A stretch of 64,000 nucleotides of DNA from assembly GCA_002256385.1 (NCBI GenBank), contig NKJD01000015.1, positions 1-64,000 of the forward strand. Reading direction: 5' to 3'. Origin of the DNA: Flavobacterium sp. BFFFF2 (lineage in GTDB: Bacteria; Bacteroidota; Bacteroidia; Flavobacteriales; Flavobacteriaceae). The number at the start of each line of letters is the position of its first letter. The stretch's first letter is position 1. The notes below the pieces were generated by a model. The model ran no database searches, was not told where the DNA came from, and was given only the letters and a program-made list of their open reading frames with translations. The position numbers and the translations under genes were made by a program. Of the stretch, positions 34,861 through 43,610 are shown piece after piece.

Positions 34861-34890
34861 ATCAGAGCGCACCGTACATGCGCTCTGATT
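34861..34890 (-). terminator. Intra-operon hairpin behind the DUF4331 lipoprotein gene
   Basis: Perfect 10-bp stem ATCAGAGCGC / GCGCTCTGAT with a 9-base loop; on the minus strand it is followed by CTTTTT. Likely attenuates transcription into the TPR and TonB genes. Confidence 0.75.
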
Positions 34891-34898
34891 GTAGGTCA

Positions 34899-35438
34899 TT
34901 ACCACGCAGCCGCCAAATAAGGGAATGAGGGCAAAAATGGTTTGTCATTGGCATTGACATGATCAGAAGTTAATCCAGGATTGGTGGTGCCTGTTGGTCC
35001 ACCAAAAATCAACAGCAATTCAACATCAATGACATCATCATTTAATTTTCTGCCGGTGAGTACATTGGTACCATCGTAGAAAGTAGTAGGCGCTACTTTG
35101 CTTACGTTCAACACGTCCGTGGCCAACAACCCAGTCAATTGAGCGGCGGTCTGTCCCAAAGCATTGGTGGTATATCCGGCGTTTAAAGCCATTAATCTGG
35201 ACTGAAAAATTCCTTGATAGGCGGCTCCCATGGCAGAAGGAATGGCTGCATTAAAAGCGTCTTTGGGCGCACCTGCTCCAATAAAAACGGTGTTTATTGC
35301 TGGGCGGGCCATCTGATCTTTCTGCACATAAGTGCCTTCCATAGTAGCGGCAGGCGCCGAGTCATTGCTCGTGCAACTTACCAGTGCAGTACTGATAGCA
35401 ATGAGAGATAAGGCTATTTTAAATGGATTTGTTTTCAT
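34899..35438 (-). CDS. DUF4331 C-terminal-half lipoprotein
   Basis: 179 aa with lipobox ALVSCTSN (Cys about 22). The body from YVQKDQMARPAINTVFIGAG and KDAFNAAIPS corresponds to the second half of full-length DUF4331 proteins, which in most bacteria are one chain. Here the first half is encoded by the gene immediately upstream (26 bases apart), so the family appears split in two. Function of DUF4331 is unknown. The pair is under a promoter shared in motif with the divergent ECF sigma gene. Confidence 0.8.
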   Translation of the reverse strand: MKTNPFKIALSLIAISTALVSCTSNDSAPAATMEGTYVQKDQMARPAINTVFIGAGAPKDAFNAAIPSAMGAAYQGIFQSRLMALNAGYTTNALGQTAAQLTGLLATDVLNVSKVAPTTFYDGTNVLTGRKLNDDVIDVELLLIFGGPTGTTNPGLTSDHVNANDKPFLPSFPYLAAAW

Positions 35439-35464
35439 GTTTTTCTGTTTTAAAAAAGAATTAA

Positions 35465-36115
35465 TTATTGTTTTTGTTTTGTTTCGGCCCAGATGTTAAT
35501 GGTTGATCCGGAACCCAACATGGATTTTGGCACTTCAATGATGGTCGATAATACATTAGTACCGGCAAAAGTGTCCGTGCCCGGATTGTTAAAACTCGTT
35601 GCATCGCCTGCAAGAATGTGTTTGAATTGTCCCAAATCAAAAAAGAACGGATCATCTCTTGGCCCAGCAAAAAACTTCATCCCATTTTCTGTTGCCGTAA
35701 TTGGGGCACTGCCATATTGGGAAATGTCAACACTACCCGAAGCAGCCGCCGTTTTAATGGTGCTTACAGTTCCGGTAGTACTCGGGGCAACGGGCCCATA
35801 GAAGTACATTTTAGTCCCTTTTCGAATGGCTTGTATCACCAAGTCTTCTACGTTGTCACCATTGGTGTCAATGTTAATTTCTTGGAGTACATTTTCATTA
35901 AATGCTGCAGCAGCTGTAGCATTAGGTGATAATAAACCTTGCGTATTTATTACAAATACCAAGTTGTTGCTGTCTTGCCCCTGAAAAGCATACACATCGG
36001 TAATGTCGTTGGCATTACCCGATACAGCTGGCGCATCTGCGTGATCTGCTGCCATAAAAATGAGACCTGAAACCGCAATGAGCGATAGACCTAAAACCAT
36101 TTTTGTCTTTTTCAT
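35465..36115 (-). CDS. DUF4331 N-terminal-half protein, secreted
   Basis: 216 aa. After a signal peptide (MKKTKMVLGLSLIAVSGLIF) it has the DUF4331 hallmark DHADAPAVSGNANDITDVYAF and continues to IIEVPKSMLGSGSTINIWAE, which is where full-length members go on into the second half. That second half is the next gene. There is a FFAGPRDDPFFFDLGQFKHI segment conserved in the family. First gene of the operon, divergent from the ECF sigma gene; its promoter carries AAAACCAA-N14-CGTATAT. Confidence 0.85.
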   Translation of the reverse strand: MKKTKMVLGLSLIAVSGLIFMAADHADAPAVSGNANDITDVYAFQGQDSNNLVFVINTQGLLSPNATAAAAFNENVLQEINIDTNGDNVEDLVIQAIRKGTKMYFYGPVAPSTTGTVSTIKTAAASGSVDISQYGSAPITATENGMKFFAGPRDDPFFFDLGQFKHILAGDATSFNNPGTDTFAGTNVLSTIIEVPKSMLGSGSTINIWAETKQKQ

Positions 36116-36144
36116 CGTATTAAATGTTAAGAAGTTAAAAATGG

Positions 36145-36173
36145 ATATACGAGAATGGATTTTGTTTGGTTTT
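36145..36173 (-). promoter_or_regulatory. Predicted ECF promoter of the DUF4331-TonB operon
   Basis: On the minus strand: AAAACCAA (36173-36166), 14 bases, CGTATAT (36151-36145). The identical two boxes with the same spacing occur on the plus strand upstream of the ECF sigma gene. The -10-like box ends 30 bases before the first gene. Confidence 0.7.
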
Positions 36174-36271
36174 AAAAAAAAGAAATTATTTTTTTAAAAC
36201 ACTGATTTTCATCTGTTTCAAATTAAAATATTTTTAAAGGTTTTTTAATTTTAAAAATAAATTACTTTTAT

Positions 36272-36300
36272 AAAACCAATCTTTGTGCTATTACGTATAT
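36272..36300 (+). promoter_or_regulatory. Predicted ECF promoter of the sigma/anti-sigma operon
   Basis: AAAACCAA (36272-36279), 14 bases, CGTATAT (36294-36300), 30 bases before the sigma-factor start. Mirror copy of the promoter at 36145-36173; indicates autoregulation by the encoded ECF sigma factor. Confidence 0.7.
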
Positions 36301-36330
36301 GTTCATAGATAACCACAAAAACAAAACAAA

Positions 36331-36864
36331 ATGACACAAGAAGAATTAATTCCGTTGGTGCTGAAAAAGGATGAACGCGCCTTTACCATCCTGTATGACA
36401 TGTATTCAAAAAGTTTGTTTTCGGTGATTTGCAACCTGCTAAAAGATGTGGAAGAAGCCGAAGATGTGTTGCAAGAAGTGTTTGTGAAAATTTGGAAAAA
36501 CATTGATTCCTACGACGAAAGTAAAGGGCGACTATTTACTTGGATGCTTAATATTGCCCGAAATACATCTATAGACAAATTGCGGTCGAAAGGTTTTAAC
36601 AAAAGCAAACAAAACCTATCAACCGAAAATTTCGTACATCTGTTAGACCACAGCAACAAGTTAGTCAATCGGATAGATACTATTGGCATCCGTGAATTTG
36701 TAGCCAAGCTAAAACCAAAATGCATCCAACTGATTGAATTGTTGTTTTTTCAAGGATTTACCCAACAAGAAACCTCAGAAGAACTGGACATGCCGCTTGG
36801 CACAGTCAAAACACAAAACAGGGCATGTATTAATGATTTAAGAACCTATTTAAAAGTATCATGA
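36331..36864 (+). CDS. ECF-type RNA polymerase sigma factor
   Basis: 177 aa. Region 2 (ERAFTILYDMYSKSLFSVIC through DVLQEVFVKIWKNIDSYDES and FTWMLNIARNTSIDKLRSKG) recognises the -10 element; region 4 (IQLIELLFFQGFTQQETSEE, then LDMPLGTVKTQNRACINDLR) the -35 element. The stop overlaps the anti-sigma start (ATGA). It should switch on its own operon and the divergent DUF4331-TPR-TonB operon from the two matching promoters. Confidence 0.92.
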   Translation: MTQEELIPLVLKKDERAFTILYDMYSKSLFSVICNLLKDVEEAEDVLQEVFVKIWKNIDSYDESKGRLFTWMLNIARNTSIDKLRSKGFNKSKQNLSTENFVHLLDHSNKLVNRIDTIGIREFVAKLKPKCIQLIELLFFQGFTQQETSEELDMPLGTVKTQNRACINDLRTYLKVS

Positions 36865-37649
36865 GTACCACAGAACTAATCAATTCAGGCGATTTGGAAC
36901 TATATGTTTATGGCATTTTAAACGACAGTGACACCAAACACATTTCAGACTTGTCAAAAACAGATGCGGTCCTTAAAAAAGAAATCGTGTCCATAGAGCA
37001 CAATATGCTGGCCTTATCGAGCAGCTTCTCGCCCATTATTTCATCGGATGTGTTTGAAAAAATTAAAAACAAATTGGAATTAAAAGACCGAGAAGTAATC
37101 AAAATGCAACCAAATACCAAGTGGTCAAACTACCTTGGCTGGGCAGCTTCTGTCGTTTTATTAATTGGTGTTGGATTCCAATATGCCCGCTTAAATGAAC
37201 ACAAAGCCGAAATAGAGGCGATTCAAAAAGAAAAAATAAAATTAAACGAAACCGTTACTGCCATTGAATGTAACAACCAAAAAACCGAAGCAGCCCTAAA
37301 CGTGATTCGCGACACGAAAAACACCGTGGTAGCGCTTGCTGGCCAAGCGGTTTCAGCTACTTCGTATGCCAAAATTTATTGGAACAAACAAACCCAGGTG
37401 GTGTATGTGGATGCAGCTGGTTTGCCCGAACCACCAAAAGGCAAGGTATATCAAATTTGGTCTTTAAAATTAGTTCCCCAATTAACACCCACCAGCATTG
37501 GCCTGCTCACCGACTTTACGGGCAATAAAGAAAAACTTTTTGAAGTCAGCAAAACAAACGATGCCCAAGCATTTGGCATCACATTAGAACCCGCTGGCGG
37601 CAGCAAATCGCCTACGATGGAACAGTTGTATACGTTGGGGAAAGTATAA
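36861..37649 (+). CDS. Anti-sigma factor, RskA-like
   Basis: 262 aa. The N-terminal ~90 residues are cytoplasmic (LELYVYGILNDSDTKHISDL) and would hold the sigma factor; one membrane helix follows at WSNYLGWAASVVLLIGVGF (about 92-110), then a coiled-coil stretch and a periplasmic RskA-type domain (AKIYWNKQTQVVYVDAAGLP, GKVYQIWSLKL, AFGITLEPAGGS). No zinc-binding HxxxCxxC anti-sigma motif is present. Translationally coupled to the sigma gene. The signal is presumably sensed outside the cytoplasm. Confidence 0.88.
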   Translation: MSTTELINSGDLELYVYGILNDSDTKHISDLSKTDAVLKKEIVSIEHNMLALSSSFSPIISSDVFEKIKNKLELKDREVIKMQPNTKWSNYLGWAASVVLLIGVGFQYARLNEHKAEIEAIQKEKIKLNETVTAIECNNQKTEAALNVIRDTKNTVVALAGQAVSATSYAKIYWNKQTQVVYVDAAGLPEPPKGKVYQIWSLKLVPQLTPTSIGLLTDFTGNKEKLFEVSKTNDAQAFGITLEPAGGSKSPTMEQLYTLGKV

Positions 37650-37675
37650 TTTAGTTGAATGTTGTAATGTGAAAT

Positions 37676-37747
37676 GTTGAATGTTTATAATGTTGAATGT
37701 TTGTAATGTTGAATGTTTATAATGTTGAATGTTTGTAATGTTGAATG
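37676..37747. repeat. 16-bp tandem repeat tract
   Basis: About 4.5 copies of GTTGAATGTTTRTAAT, with A and G alternating at one position in successive copies. Confidence 0.85.
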
Positions 37748-37782
37748 TGTATCATGTATTTACTCTATGTAATGTGGATTGT

Positions 37783-37827
37783 GACCCGAGAACCATCGGA
37801 ACGAATGGGGCGAACGGAGCGAAGCTA
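37783..37827. repeat. 45-bp dispersed repeat, copy C1
   Basis: Begins GACCCGAGAACCATCGG and ends CGAACGGAGCGAAGCTA. Identical over 45 bp to 39100-39144. Confidence 0.85.
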
Positions 37828-37859
37828 ATTGTGACATGTTGTCTCAATTTGATATGTAG

Positions 37860-37890
37860 GGACAGCTCGTGAGCTGTCCTTCTTATTTTT
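37860..37890 (+). terminator. Terminator downstream of the anti-sigma gene
   Basis: GGACAGCTC / GAGCTGTCC stem with 2-base loop followed by a T-rich tail. Confidence 0.75.
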
Positions 37891-38555
37891 GCGCGTTGAC
37901 ATGTTACATATTGAATTGACTTTCACCAGAACCATGTAGGGGCAGAACTGCGTGTCTGCCCGAAATGTTGTTGGTATTCCAAATTGTAAAATTGACGAAA
38001 TTGGTCCTTGTAAGGGGGCAGCCGCAAGCCCTGCCCCTCCGATTTTTTATGAAGATTATTATCAAAATATTGATTGGAAATTGCTGAGGAAAAACATATC
38101 TGCCACGTTGATAGCGAGCGACCACCAGAGTCGCCCCTACATGCTACTTCGGGCAAAATTTTCTCTTTTCTCTTGCTTCTTTTCTCTTTCCTTTTATAAT
38201 GAGATTTAGCTTCACTGAACTTACGTTTCTCCTCTGTCGAAATAACAAAATAAGGTTTTCAATCAATGTTAAGTTTTGTGCGAAGCTTAACTGTAGCGGC
38301 CCGCATATGTAGTCATAGGTTTTTCAAGCCGGCAAAAATCCTGAAGCCTATGATAAATAGAGGAGGACTTCCAGTGGAAGTCCGGTACCAGATTGGTTTT
38401 GAATTGAATTGTAGAAGTTTTGAAAAGTAGTTTTTAGAAAAAGGGATTTTCGGCTTGAAACATCACCACTAAAAACCAGTTTGCGAAGCAAACACAATTA
38501 AAGAAAAGGTGATTCAAGCTGACCTTTAAAAAACAATATAAAAGGCAGCTTAAAG

Positions 38556-38647
38556 TGGTTTTGCCGAAGGCAAAAATGACCTTTTATGCGGGCCAAAAAG
38601 GCCCTTTCTTTTGGTTCGTTTTCTTTGGGCCAGCAAAGAAAATGAAC
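38556..38647. repeat. 92-bp direct repeat, copy 1
   Basis: TGGTTTTGCCGAAGGCAAAA to CAAAGAAAATGAAC, essentially identical to 38834-38925. It includes GGGCCAAAAAGGCCC and TTTGGGCCAGCAAAG hairpin parts. Similar sequences are common between genes in Bacteroidota genomes and give rise to spurious short protein calls. Confidence 0.8.
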
Positions 38648-38833
38648 AAAATGGTGAATCAACAGGAATAGGTCTGGCAGAAACCTAAAGGTCATATGAA
38701 TAAGTTTCTAAAATTTTCAATCAATGTTCAGTGTTCTGCGAAGCTTAACTGTTGCGGCCCGCATATGTAGTCATAGGTTTCGCTAGCCGCAAAAAATCGC
38801 GAAGCCTTGGAGGGATTTTCGGCCAAGCGAAAC

Positions 38834-38925
38834 TGGTTTTGCCGAAGGCAAAAATGACCTTTTATGCGGGCCAAAAAGGCCCTTTCTTTTGGTTCGTTTT
38901 CTTTGGGCCAGCAAAGAAAATGAAC
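38834..38925. repeat. 92-bp direct repeat, copy 2
   Basis: Second copy of the unit at 38556-38647 in the same orientation, 278 bp further on. Confidence 0.8.
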
Positions 38926-39099
38926 GAAATCGTCAATCAGCAGAAAAACGTCAAGCAGAAAACAAGAGGTCTTATGAAAAGCAATGTGTAAAAAAAACGA
39001 CATTTCAGGATTAGCTTCGCTGATCCTGAAAGGAGATTCCGTGCTCAAGTAAAAAGGGGTGAACTGCGAGCAGTTCCTTTCAGTCAAAAGTCCAAAGCC

Positions 39100-39144
39100 G
39101 ACCCGAGAACCATCGGAACGAATGGGGCGAACGGAGCGAAGCTA
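39100..39144. repeat. 45-bp dispersed repeat, copy C2
   Basis: Identical to copy C1 at 37783-37827, same orientation. Confidence 0.85.
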
Positions 39145-39270
39145 AAGTCCAAAGTCGTTGTAAAATAGAAAACCTACTTTAAAACACAATTCAAAATTTA
39201 AAATTCAAAATTTAGAATTTCAAAGGATTAGCTTCGCTGATCCTGAAAGGGGAATCCGTGATCAAGTAAA

Positions 39271-39352
39271 AAGGGGAACTGCAAGCAGTTCCCCTTTTTT
39301 TATACCCCAAAAAAACCCTCAAAAGCTCGCTTTTGGGTTTTTTTGGGGTATA
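39271..39352. other. Two adjoining long palindromes
   Basis: GGGGAACTGC / GCAGTTCCCC hairpin with T-run (39271-39299), then a near-perfect 52-bp palindrome at 39301-39352 with 18-bp outer arms TATACCCCAAAAAAACCC and an inner CAAAAGC / GCTTTTG. Probably terminators or extruding cruciforms; together with the tRNA-Tyr terminator three hairpins stand in about 110 bp. Confidence 0.75.
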
Positions 39353-39382
39353 AAAAAAGCCAAACTTCCGTTTGGCTTTTTT
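39352..39382 (-). terminator. Terminator of tRNA-Tyr
   Basis: AAAAAAGCCAAAC / GTTTGGCTTTTTT, 4-base loop, T-run on the minus strand. Confidence 0.88.
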
Positions 39383-39386
39383 CTTG

Positions 39387-39468
<82 letters not shown>

Positions 39469-39571
39469 TTTTTGGTTTTTATGGGCTGCAAATATAAACG
39501 CTTTTTATAAAAACCAATAACCCTTTTTAAATATATTTTTACTCAAAAATAATGTCCAGATTATGAGTGTT

Positions 39572-41398
39572 TTACTCGTTCATCGTAAGCAAAAATTCTT
39601 GGTTGTTGCGCGTCTTTTTGAAGCGATCGTATATAAAATCCATTGCTTCGATGGGGTTCATGTCCGAAAGGTACTTGCGTAATATCCACATGCGTTGCAA
39701 TGTTTTTTCGTCCAATAACAAATCGTCTCGGCGGGTGCTTGATGACATCAAATCGATGGCAGGGAAAATACGTTTGTTGGCTATTTTACGATCCAATTGC
39801 AACTCCATGTTGCCTGTTCCTTTAAATTCTTCAAAAATCACCTCATCCATTTTTGATCCGGTATCGGTTAATGCCGTGGCAATAATACTCAGCGAACCGC
39901 CATTTTCTATGTTTCGGGCGGCACCAAAAAATCTCTTGGGTTTTTGAAGTGCATTGGCATCTACACCCCCACTCAACACTTTCCCTGAGGCAGGTTGTAC
40001 CGTGTTGTAAGCTCGGGCTAAACGTGTGATGGAATCCAATAAAATAACCACATCATGGCCACATTCCACCAATCTTTTGGCTTTTTCAAGCACAATATTG
40101 GCCACTTTTACGTGTCGTTCTGCTGGTTCATCAAAGGTAGAAGCAATTACTTCGCCACGTACACTTCGTTGCATATCGGTAACCTCTTCGGGGCGTTCAT
40201 CAATCAGCAATACCATCAAATAAACCTCTGGGTGATTGGCGGCGATGCTATTGGCAATGTCTTTCAACAACATGGTTTTACCCGTTTTGGGTTGGGCCAC
40301 AATCATGGCTCTTTGCCCTTTTCCTAAAGGAGAAAACAGGTCAATGATGCGGGTTGAAAGGGTGGCATGTTTATCGGCCAAATTGAATTTTTCCTCTGGA
40401 AATAAAGGCGTTAAGTGCTCAAAAGAAGCCCGGTCACGCACCACTTGCGGATCATGTCCATTGATTTTTAGCACTTTCACTAATGGGAAGAATTTTTCAC
40501 CTTCTTTCGGCGGACGAACCACGCCTTTAACGGTATCGCCTGTTTTTAATCCGAATAAACGAATTTGTGAGGTTGATAAATAAATATCATCGGGCGAAGC
40601 CAAATAATTATAATCGGACGAACGCAAAAACCCATACCCATCAGGCATCATTTCCAACACCCCTTCACAATCAATAATGCCTTCAAATTCAAAATCGCTG
40701 TCGCGGGCATTCAAGACCTTTTTCCCTTTGTAATTGGGGTTTTGGTGTGGTGGATGATTTTGAGCATGCGGGGTTCTAGGTGCATTCGGCTGGTTTGGCT
40801 GATTTGGCTGGTTGCTTGGCTGATCAGGGCTGCTTGTAGCCTGATTTGGATTGGGATTGGGGTTATAAGGCCTATTTTTAGGCTGGTATGGTTTAAATTC
40901 CCGATTGGCAGGTGCTTCAGAAGCAGGTTTAGCAGGATAGTCCGATTTCTTGTATTCCTTTACAGGTATCTGTTCCGCAACCACTTCAATAGGCGCCTCG
41001 GGCAAACGAACTTCCGCAAAACGGTTGTCGTTTTTGGGTCCAGCACCTGCTGGTCGCCCTTTGCGTTTTGTTTCAGCTTGATAAGCCGGCTTTGACTCGG
41101 CAACCTCAGGCGTTTGGGTAGTTTCGGGGGTTTCGGTTTGCTGAACAGGCTCCGCTTCAAACAATTGGCTCTGATTGGGCTTAAAACCAGGTTTACGACC
41201 TCTTTTAGCAACCGTTGAACTCGGTTCTTGTTCTGAAGTACTAGGTGAAGGACTTGGTGTTGAAGCTGCTTGCGACTTGATAATCAATTCAATCAAGGCT
41301 TCTTTTTTGACCCCTGCGAATTTAATATTTTGAGATTGTTTAGCAATTTCTTGAAGCTCAACCAGCTTCATTTCTTTTAGTTTGGAAGAATCAAACAT
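39572..41398 (-). CDS. rho: Transcription termination factor Rho
   Basis: 608-aa RNA-dependent ATPase that ends transcription. The N-terminal SAP-like helix bundle ([20 protein letters not shown]) is followed by a ~170-residue low-complexity insertion rich in Pro, Asn and Gln, including a PNQPNQPN run, which is typical of Bacteroidota Rho. The RNA-binding cold-shock-like domain starts at about residue 240 ([20 protein letters not shown]), then Walker [14 protein letters not shown], Walker [17 protein letters not shown] and the Q/R loops. Divergent from the DUF4293 gene, the usual neighbour in the phylum. Confidence 0.96.
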   Translation of the reverse strand: MFDSSKLKEMKLVELQEIAKQSQNIKFAGVKKEALIELIIKSQAASTPSPSPSTSEQEPSSTVAKRGRKPGFKPNQSQLFEAEPVQQTETPETTQTPEVAESKPAYQAETKRKGRPAGAGPKNDNRFAEVRLPEAPIEVVAEQIPVKEYKKSDYPAKPASEAPANREFKPYQPKNRPYNPNPNPNQATSSPDQPSNQPNQPNQPNAPRTPHAQNHPPHQNPNYKGKKVLNARDSDFEFEGIIDCEGVLEMMPDGYGFLRSSDYNYLASPDDIYLSTSQIRLFGLKTGDTVKGVVRPPKEGEKFFPLVKVLKINGHDPQVVRDRASFEHLTPLFPEEKFNLADKHATLSTRIIDLFSPLGKGQRAMIVAQPKTGKTMLLKDIANSIAANHPEVYLMVLLIDERPEEVTDMQRSVRGEVIASTFDEPAERHVKVANIVLEKAKRLVECGHDVVILLDSITRLARAYNTVQPASGKVLSGGVDANALQKPKRFFGAARNIENGGSLSIIATALTDTGSKMDEVIFEEFKGTGNMELQLDRKIANKRIFPAIDLMSSSTRRDDLLLDEKTLQRMWILRKYLSDMNPIEAMDFIYDRFKKTRNNQEFLLTMNE

Positions 41399-41600
41399 GA
41401 AATAAATAATGATTTAAATAAAAATAAAAGTTGACGCGAGTAGAATAATTTTTCAGAAAGGTTTTTTTTGAAGATCACTTGAAACCTAAATTTTTCATTA
41501 GAAACGAATTACGTATCTAATGGGCCATTAAGGCTAAAAAACCTGTGCAATAATACAATTTTTTTTCAATGTGTGCGTGCAGATATTAAAAAAAGAAAAC

Positions 41601-41608
41601 TACTTTTG
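41601..41608 (+). promoter_or_regulatory. -7 box before the DUF4293 gene
   Basis: TACTTTTG, 19 bases upstream of the chosen start. The longer frame starting at 41571 would begin upstream of this box, so the start at 41628 is favoured. Confidence 0.55.
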
Positions 41609-41627
41609 CTTTCACTTAATTGAAAGT

Positions 41628-42053
41628 ATGATTCAAAGAATTCAGACATTTTATTTATTACTTGCATTTATTTGCAATGGCATATTGCCATACATTTTTC
41701 CGCTTTGGAAAACGATGGATGCCAATGGTAAAATGGCGCCTCATTATTTCATGCAAAACATGGAATTCGTATTTTTATTAAGTTTAAGCAATGCGTTGAT
41801 TTTGGTGAGTATTTTATCATTTAAAAAACGCATGCAACAATTTCTTCTAGGACGCATCAATTTAGTGATCAATTTAATTTTATTAGGCTTATTTGTATAC
41901 CAATCACTCACGTTATCTGGAGGGGCAAATTCTGCTCCTGAGAAAGGTATTGGGCTTATTCTACCTGTATTTTCTATCGTTTTTTTAGTGCTGGCCAACA
42001 AAGCCATCAAAAAGGATGATGAGCTCGTAAAATCTGTGGACCGGTTGAGGTAA
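41628..42053 (+). CDS. DUF4293 membrane protein
   Basis: 141 aa with four hydrophobic segments (TFYLLLAFICNGILPYIF, VFLLSLSNALILVSILSF, INLVINLILLGLFVYQ, GLILPVFSIVFLVLANKA). MIQRIQTFYLLLA at the start is the family signature. It is almost always next to rho in Bacteroidota, as here; function unknown. Confidence 0.88.
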   Translation: MIQRIQTFYLLLAFICNGILPYIFPLWKTMDANGKMAPHYFMQNMEFVFLLSLSNALILVSILSFKKRMQQFLLGRINLVINLILLGLFVYQSLTLSGGANSAPEKGIGLILPVFSIVFLVLANKAIKKDDELVKSVDRLR

Positions 42054-42084
42054 TCCTACTAAACTTAGTTTTTTTAGTGCTGAT

Positions 42085-42109
42085 AAACGCCTGCTTCGTG
42101 CAGGCGTTT
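42085..42109. terminator. Terminator between DUF4293 and menF (convergent)
   Basis: AAACGCCTGC / GCAGGCGTTT perfect 10-bp stem with 5-base loop. Its last base meets the menF stop codon; serves at least the plus-strand gene. Confidence 0.8.
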
Positions 42110-43182
42110 TAGTTGATAGACTTGGCTAAAACTTGCTTCATGACCTGCATTTTATTAACTGTTTCGTCAAATTCATCAACGGGCACACTTTCGGGCAAAA
42201 TGCCCCCGCCTGCATAAAAACGCACTTGCTCATTGGCCCACGACAAACACCTTAAATTCACCTGATAATGCGAATGGTTTATGGCTGTTTGTAGTGCCAA
42301 ATCACAGCCTCTTTCACCAAAAAAGCCGGTGTAATAGGCACGGTCATAGCCTTCATGATTCAAAATAAACGAACGTGCCGCATTGGTAGGCAAACCACAA
42401 ACGGCGGGTGTCGGATGCAATGCGCTTAACCAGTCCAATTCAAGCTGATTTGCTTGCAATTGCACGCTAATAGTCGATTTCAAATGCGCCAACAAGCCAG
42501 CTTGTACTGTTTGGGCGTCCGAAACTTGCATGGCTACTGAAAATAGCTTCAACTGCTGAATGATGGAGTCGGTAACCAATTGCTGTTCTTGTCGTTCTTT
42601 GGTTCCCCAACTCATGGTTCCTTGTTGCCACAATTGGGTGCCTGCCAAAGACACCGTTTGCAAAGATTCCCCTTTTACCACAGCCAAAATTTCAGGCGAT
42701 GCGCCAGCCCACAACCCAATGGCTGGATGGTAAAATACATAGCAATAGGCCTGCAGATAGGTTTGACAAAGGTTTTCAAAAAAAGCCGCAATCGGAAAAT
42801 CAGACAGTGAATGGCTTTCTTTTCTGGACAATACTATTTTTTTAATTCCTTGGCTTGTCATTTGATCGACGGCCTTTTGCACCAAAGCAATATGCTGCTG
42901 TTTTTCTACTTCAGAAGCCACCCAAACAATCGGCGCATCCGACAACGGCAGCATTTGCTGAACCCAACCTTCTATTTGCCAGTCACATACATCTAAAGGC
43001 AAAACAATTGATTTCCCCTTGTCAAATGGGCAAAAGACCCAGCCGGGCACATCCAAAACGGCTTCATGCACTTGGTTATTTTGCTGAAATCCACCTACGG
43101 AAATATCGGCATTGGGCTTCCGAAACAACACAAAGGGCAGCTGTTTGGCAAAGGCTTTTTCGGCCCGTGAAGTAAGGATCAT
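42109..43182 (-). CDS. menF: Isochorismate synthase (chorismate-binding enzyme)
   Basis: About 357 aa, converting chorismate to isochorismate, the entry to menaquinone synthesis. The MST-family core includes KIVLSRKESHSL, GASPEILAVVKGESLQTVSL, the AVCGLPTNAARSFILNHEGY segment and FYAGGGILPESVPVDEFDET with the metal-binding acidic residues near the end. The start at MILTSRAEKAFAKQLPF is chosen because its ATG overlaps the stop of the thioesterase gene as ATGA, and homologues start at this distance from LPFVLFRKPN. Last gene of a three-gene overlapping operon. Confidence 0.88.
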   Translation of the reverse strand: MILTSRAEKAFAKQLPFVLFRKPNADISVGGFQQNNQVHEAVLDVPGWVFCPFDKGKSIVLPLDVCDWQIEGWVQQMLPLSDAPIVWVASEVEKQQHIALVQKAVDQMTSQGIKKIVLSRKESHSLSDFPIAAFFENLCQTYLQAYCYVFYHPAIGLWAGASPEILAVVKGESLQTVSLAGTQLWQQGTMSWGTKERQEQQLVTDSIIQQLKLFSVAMQVSDAQTVQAGLLAHLKSTISVQLQANQLELDWLSALHPTPAVCGLPTNAARSFILNHEGYDRAYYTGFFGERGCDLALQTAINHSHYQVNLRCLSWANEQVRFYAGGGILPESVPVDEFDETVNKMQVMKQVLAKSIN

Positions 43183-43610
43183 TTGCGGGGTAAAATCATA
43201 TTGGTTAGTTTGCAAACTGAAATCAGGCGTCCTTCTTCATCGGTGATCTTAATTTCCCATAAATGAAGACTTCGGCCTTGATGCACAATGCGGGCAGTGG
43301 CAGTTACCAAACCTTCGCGCTTGCTTCGCAAATGATTGGCCGAAATTTCGATGCCACGTATTTCTTGTTTTTCCGGATTAATGAACATCAAGGAAGCCGC
43401 GCTACCAACACTCTCGGCTAAGGCAACGGTGGCGCCGCCATGCAATAACCCCATGGGCTGATGCACCCGTGGATTGACGGGCATCGTAGCAGTTAAAAAA
43501 TCGACGCCTGCATCGATGTATTCAATTTCCAGCGTTTCCATTAAGGTATTCGCCGTCCAACGCCGACATTGCGCTAGAATTTCATCCTTATTAATAGCTA
43601 AATCACTCAT
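43179..43610 (-). CDS. Hotdog-fold thioesterase (PaaI/MenI type)
   Basis: 143 aa. The PaaI-type motif HQPMGLLHGGATVALAESVG holds the catalytic acidic residue, followed by NHLRSKREGLVTATARIVHQ. Next to menF in Bacteroidota such proteins are thought to release 1,4-dihydroxy-2-naphthoate from its CoA ester (MenI role). Here it also overlaps the salicylyl-CoA hydroxylase-like gene by one base, so an aromatic hydroxyacyl-CoA could be another substrate. Confidence 0.85.
   Translation of the reverse strand: MSDLAINKDEILAQCRRWTANTLMETLEIEYIDAGVDFLTATMPVNPRVHQPMGLLHGGATVALAESVGSAASLMFINPEKQEIRGIEISANHLRSKREGLVTATARIVHQGRSLHLWEIKITDEEGRLISVCKLTNMILPRK

Larger units (their letters stand above)
37891..39299. 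other. Gene-free field of dispersed repeats
   Basis: No supported gene; the open frames here are made by the repeats. It contains hairpins (GGGGCAG...CTGCCC type at 37930-38040), a 92-bp direct repeat, two copies of GCGGCCCGCATATGTAGTCA (38296 and 38754), two copies of a 70-bp unit beginning GGATTAGCTTCGCTGATCCT (39008 and 39226) and the second 45-bp C repeat. Confidence 0.7.

Noticed and set aside
37676..37747. Tandem repeats as a CRISPR array
   Set aside because: Units are contiguous with no unique spacers, and no cas genes are near; the heptamer tracts fail for the same reason.
38498..39087. Two similar small frames (65 and 119 codons) containing FVHFLCWPKENEPKE
   Set aside because: Both are read out of the 92-bp direct repeat; similarity comes from the repeat, not from a protein family.
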